Assembly: GCA_007127175.1 (NCBI GenBank)
Contig: SKZX01000086.1
Location: 1-9,480, forward strand
Origin: Desulfobacterales bacterium
Lineage (GTDB): Bacteria; Desulfobacterota; Desulfobacteria; Desulfobacterales; Desulfosalsimonadaceae
Reading direction: 5' to 3'
DNA: 9,480 bases
Within the stretch, counting starts at the first letter, position 1; the number at the start of each line of letters is the position of its first letter. This document shows positions 6,879 to 9,480 of the stretch, piece by piece. The notes under the pieces are model-generated. The model was not told where the DNA came from. It saw only the letters and a program-made list of their open reading frames with translations, and ran no database searches. The translations under genes were made by a program, and so were the position numbers.

Positions 6879-6887
6879 TGCTATAAG
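6879..6887 (+). promoter_or_regulatory. Candidate extended -10 promoter for guaB
   Basis: TGCTATAAG fits an extended -10 element (TG, one base, then TATAAG, five of six matches to TATAAT). The matching -35 area around 6858-6863 (TAACAA) is poor, which extended -10 promoters can tolerate. Transcription would start near 6894, leaving a leader of about 107 bases before the guaB ATG at 7001. Confidence 0.4.
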
Positions 6888-6935
6888 CGGAAAGATGAGC
6901 GCAGGAAGGGGTGCGTTCCCGGTAATCCGTTCCAT

Positions 6936-6968
6936 AGGCCGGCACACGGCGCACAGGGGCCGGCTTTT
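6936..6968 (+). terminator. Terminator-like hairpin in the guaB leader
   Basis: GCCGGC at 6938-6943 can pair with the second GCCGGC at 6959-6964 (the hexamer is its own reverse complement). Weak extension by A6936-T6966 and G6937-T6965 is possible. The loop is 15 bases, and TTTT follows at 6965-6968. Upstream, GGAA (6904-6907) can pair with TTCC (6916-6919). The layout would suit attenuation, but I see no purine riboswitch core, leader peptide or known motif, and the T run is short. Confidence 0.35.
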
Positions 6969-7000
6969 GCGGCACGTTTTATATTTTGCGGAGGAAGATT

Positions 7001-8464
7001 ATGAATATCGGCACAATTGAAGAAGCCTACTCGTTTGATGATGTGTTGCTGGTTCCGGGATATTCTGATGTATTGCCCGGTGAAGTGAACACAACGACCC
7101 TGCTGACCAGAAATATTGAGCTCAATATTCCCCTTCTCAGCGCTGCCATGGATACGGTAACCGAGGCAAGGACCGCCATAAGCATGGCCAGGGCCGGCGG
7201 CATGGGGTTTATCCACAGGAACATGAATATAGAAAGGCAATGCCGTGAGGTCCGGCTGGTTAAAAAGTCCGAGTCAGGGATGATCATCGACCCGGTGACA
7301 ACCCAGCCGGATGTTCCCATACGCGAGGTCTTGAAACTGATGCAGCATTTTCAGATATCCGGCGTGCCTGTGGTCGAAGGCAGCAAACTTATGGGCATCG
7401 TGACGAACCGGGATCTGCGTTTCGAGACAAGGCTGGATAAAAAGGTCAAGGAGGTCATGACCAGTAAAAACCTGATCACGGTCCGGGAAGGGATCAGCCT
7501 GGAGGAATCAAAAAGGCTGCTGCATGAGCACCGGATTGAAAAACTGCTGGTGGTCAACGCCGAAGGGCGCCTCACGGGGATGATCACCATCAAGGATATA
7601 GAAAAAATTAAAAAATATCCTTATTCCTGCAAGGACAGCCTTGGCCGGTTGAGGGTGGGCGCCGCTGTCGGGGTCGGGGACGACATGGTTTCAAGGGCCG
7701 AAGCCCTGGTCAACTGCGATGTAGATGTTCTTTTAATCGACACGTCCCATGGGCATTCCGCAAATGTTGTCCGGGCGGTAAAAACACTGAAGCAGCTGTT
7801 TCCGGCCATTGATTTGATCGCGGGCAATATCGGTACGGCCGAGGGGGCTGAGGCCCTTGTGAAAGCCGGGGTGGATGCCATCAAGATCGGCATTGGACCC
7901 GGCTCTATCTGCACCACCCGGATTATCGCCGGTATCGGCGTCCCCCAATTGAGCGCCATCCTCAATTGCCGTTCGGTTTCCGAAAAAAGCGGCATCCCGC
8001 TTATTGCCGACGGCGGGGTCAAGTATTCCGGGGATCTGACGAAAGCCATCGGCGCCGGGGCTCACTCGGTAATGATCGGCGGGCTTTTTGCAGGGACAGA
8101 GGAAAGTCCCGGTGAAAAGATTATTTTTCAGGGAAGAAGCTACAAGGCATACCGCGGCATGGGGTCCCTCGAGGCCATGCAGGAGGGAAGCAAGGATCGG
8201 TATTACCAGGGTGAGGATGTGGAGGCGGATAAACTGGTGCCGGAAGGCATCGTCGGCAGGGTGCCGTATCGGGGGACCATCGGTGAAAACGTTTACCAGC
8301 TCATCGGCGGGTTGAAATCCGGAATGGGCTATGTGGGTTGCCGCTCTATTGCAGAGCTGCGCAAAAACGCCCGTTTTATAAAGATCAGCCCGGCGGGTTT
8401 GCGCGAGAGTCATGCGCATGACGTGATCATCACCAAGGAAGCGCCCAATTACAGCCTTGATTAG
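7001..8464 (+). CDS. guaB: Inosine-5'-monophosphate dehydrogenase
   Basis: Cytosolic enzyme oxidising IMP to XMP with NAD+, the committed step to GMP. At 487 residues it is essentially the E. coli length. The order is: N-terminal barrel start with FDDVLLVPG (12-20) and SAAMDTVTE (48-56); a tandem CBS regulatory pair at about 96-205; then the rest of the barrel with the GPGSICTTR loop carrying catalytic Cys304, IADGGV (335-340), MIGGLFAGTEE (358-368) and the flap Arg400-Tyr401. All catalytic landmarks are intact. The ATG at 7001 is chosen because GGAGG at 6990-6994 ends six bases before it; an in-frame TTG at 6986 would place the start ahead of that ribosome-binding site. guaA is not next to it, and dnaE follows after 115 bases. 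Expression may respond to the structured leader upstream, which is inference. Confidence 0.97.
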   Translation: MNIGTIEEAYSFDDVLLVPGYSDVLPGEVNTTTLLTRNIELNIPLLSAAMDTVTEARTAISMARAGGMGFIHRNMNIERQCREVRLVKKSESGMIIDPVTTQPDVPIREVLKLMQHFQISGVPVVEGSKLMGIVTNRDLRFETRLDKKVKEVMTSKNLITVREGISLEESKRLLHEHRIEKLLVVNAEGRLTGMITIKDIEKIKKYPYSCKDSLGRLRVGAAVGVGDDMVSRAEALVNCDVDVLLIDTSHGHSANVVRAVKTLKQLFPAIDLIAGNIGTAEGAEALVKAGVDAIKIGIGPGSICTTRIIAGIGVPQLSAILNCRSVSEKSGIPLIADGGVKYSGDLTKAIGAGAHSVMIGGLFAGTEESPGEKIIFQGRSYKAYRGMGSLEAMQEGSKDRYYQGEDVEADKLVPEGIVGRVPYRGTIGENVYQLIGGLKSGMGYVGCRSIAELRKNARFIKISPAGLRESHAHDVIITKEAPNYSLD

Positions 8465-8517
8465 AACCCATCTCAAAATTGATGAACCGGAATCCGGATT
8501 TTGAAAGGGGGTTCTAA
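8461..8517. repeat. 57-base nested palindrome overlapping the guaB stop codon
   Basis: TTAGAACCC (8461-8469) is the exact reverse complement of GGGTTCTAA (8509-8517). Inside it TCAAAAT (8473-8479) pairs perfectly with ATTTTGA (8498-8504), and CCGG (8487-8490) with CCGG (8494-8497). The left arm contains the guaB TAG stop (8462-8464). There is no T run, so it is not a standard terminator. It could be a guaB 3'-end stabiliser or one copy of a dispersed palindromic repeat; neither can be decided from one copy. Confidence 0.6.
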
Positions 8518-8521
8518 GCGT

Positions 8522-8587
8522 ATGCAGGAAGCGTCCTTTATTATTCATATTATTCAACCGCAACCCCATGAGGCTCTAAATGGCTGA
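8522..8587 (+). other. Possible 21-codon upstream ORF before dnaE
   Basis: An ATG at 8522 opens 21 codons ending in TGA at 8585-8587, overlapping the dnaE start by eight bases. A purine-rich AAAGGGGG at 8504-8511 sits ten bases before it and could act as a ribosome-binding site, though part of it lies in the palindrome arm. The peptide (MQEASFIIHIIQPQPHEALNG) matches nothing I know. It may be chance. Confidence 0.2.
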
Positions 8588-9480
8588 CAGCAGCGGCGGC
8601 TTTGTTCATCTCCACGTCCATACCGAGTATTCATTGCTGGACGGCGCTATCCGCATCCATGACCTGATCACCCGTGCAAAGCAATACAACATGCCCGCCT
8701 TAGCCATTACCGATCACGGCACCATGTTCGGCGTCATGGACTTTTTCCTGCAGGCCCGAAAAGCGGGGGTTAAGCCGATTATCGGGTGCGAGTGCTATGT
8801 GGCGCCGAGAACCCGCTTCGACAACACGCCGGAAGACCATCGCGGCATGACGCACCTGTTGCTTCTTGCCGAAAACATGGAAGGTTACCGGAACCTTTGC
8901 CGCATGGCCACTGCCGCTTCCATTGAGGGGTTTTATCATAAGCCGAGAATAGACAAGGATTTGCTGTCTGCCCACCACAAGGGGTTGATCGCCCTGTCCG
9001 CATGCCTGAAAGGAGAGGTTCCGGGACTGCTTCGAAAAGACCGGGTCGAAGAAGCCGAAGCGGCCGCCATTTATTACCTGAACCTGTTCGGAGAGGACAA
9101 TTTTTTCCTTGAGGTCCAGGAAAACAGGATGGAGGATCAGAAAAAGGTCAACACCCGGCTTCTGGAAATGAGCCGGCGCCTTTCGATTCCGCTTGTCGCA
9201 ACCAATGACTGCCACTATTTGAATGCCGGTGATATGCGCGCCCATGAGGCGCTCATGTGTATCCAGACAGGGAAGACCTTGAAGGATGACAGCCGGATGA
9301 AGTTCGGCGAGGGAGAACTCTATTTTAAATCCGGCGAGGAAATGCGGAACGCCTTTGCCGGATTTCCCGGGGCTGTTGAAAAGACCCTTGAAATTGCCGA
9401 TCGCTGCACCATCGACTTCGATACAAAATCGCATCATTTCCCGAAATTCAACCTGGACGGCACGGAATCCGAGGCGGAAC
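8580..9480 (+). CDS. dnaE: DNA polymerase III alpha subunit, N-terminal part (runs off the window)
   Basis: The first 300 codons of the replicative polymerase catalytic subunit, covering the PHP domain; the polymerase palm, fingers and beta-binding parts lie beyond 9480. The opening reads HLHVHTEYSLLDGA (10-23), then AITDHGTMFG (42-51), KPIIGCECYVAP (65-76), EGYRNLC (101-107), IALSACLKGEVP (137-148) and ATNDCHYL (207-214). These match DnaE throughout. The likely PHP metal ligands His12, His14, Asp21, His46, Glu71, His92, Cys142, Asp210 and His212 are all present, unlike E. coli DnaE, where the site has decayed. The start is firm: an in-frame TAA (8577-8579) immediately precedes the ATG, and GAGG at 8570-8573 is six bases upstream. 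It may be transcribed with guaB, since no T-run terminator separates them. Confidence 0.96.
   Translation, partial: MADSSGGFVHLHVHTEYSLLDGAIRIHDLITRAKQYNMPALAITDHGTMFGVMDFFLQARKAGVKPIIGCECYVAPRTRFDNTPEDHRGMTHLLLLAENMEGYRNLCRMATAASIEGFYHKPRIDKDLLSAHHKGLIALSACLKGEVPGLLRKDRVEEAEAAAIYYLNLFGEDNFFLEVQENRMEDQKKVNTRLLEMSRRLSIPLVATNDCHYLNAGDMRAHEALMCIQTGKTLKDDSRMKFGEGELYFKSGEEMRNAFAGFPGAVEKTLEIADRCTIDFDTKSHHFPKFNLDGTESEAE

Noticed and set aside
6986..7000. TTG start for guaB
   Set aside because: It would place the strong GGAGG site (6990-6994) inside the gene; the ATG at 7001 gives the usual GuaB N-terminus and length.
6890..7000. Purine riboswitch upstream of guaB
   Set aside because: The conserved core segments and three-way junction pattern of the purine aptamer are not visible.
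8700..9437. Long - strand open frame inside dnaE
   Set aside because: It lies wholly opposite conserved PHP-domain coding sequence and shows no independent motif.

Overview
The window looks like ordinary chromosomal backbone from a Gram-negative bacterium. It is moderately GC-rich by eye, with AT-rich gaps between operons. My best guess is a deltaproteobacterium (Desulfobacterota, perhaps Desulfobacterales). This rests on the order hisC-cmk-rpsA-sppA, the lipid A-type acyltransferase (which implies an outer membrane) and the general style of the proteins. It is an inference, not a database result. There are eight protein genes, all recognisable. I see no mobile element gene, CRISPR array, rRNA or tRNA.

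Left block, all on the + strand: an LpxL/HtrB-type acyltransferase (24-911, start possibly outside the window), hisC (944-2038), cmk (2038-2742, sharing one base with hisC), a 172-base AT-rich leader, rpsA for ribosomal protein S1 (2915-4864), a 265-base gap with two strong hairpins, and sppA for a short membrane-anchored signal peptide peptidase (5130-6047). A compact hairpin with a T run at 6067-6084 ends this block.

Middle: a YciO-type member of the Sua5/YrdC/YciO family lies on the - strand (6088-6696), converging on sppA. A divergent gap of about 300 bases (6697-7000) separates it from guaB. That gap holds candidate promoters for both directions, three GCAATT repeats and a terminator-like hairpin.

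Right block, + strand: guaB (IMP dehydrogenase, 7001-8464), a 57-base palindrome that overlaps its stop codon, and the first 300 codons of dnaE (replicative polymerase alpha subunit), which runs off the window at 9480.

The genes cover envelope biogenesis (acyltransferase, SppA), amino acid and nucleotide supply (HisC, Cmk, GuaB), translation (S1) and replication (DnaE). The hisC-cmk-rpsA order resembles a shortened form of the mixed-function aromatic/cmk/rpsA supraoperon known from other proteobacteria.

I found no convincing new multi-gene system. The parts most worth a second look are the structured non-coding DNA between rpsA and sppA and between guaB and dnaE, and the altered active-site residue of the YciO-like protein.
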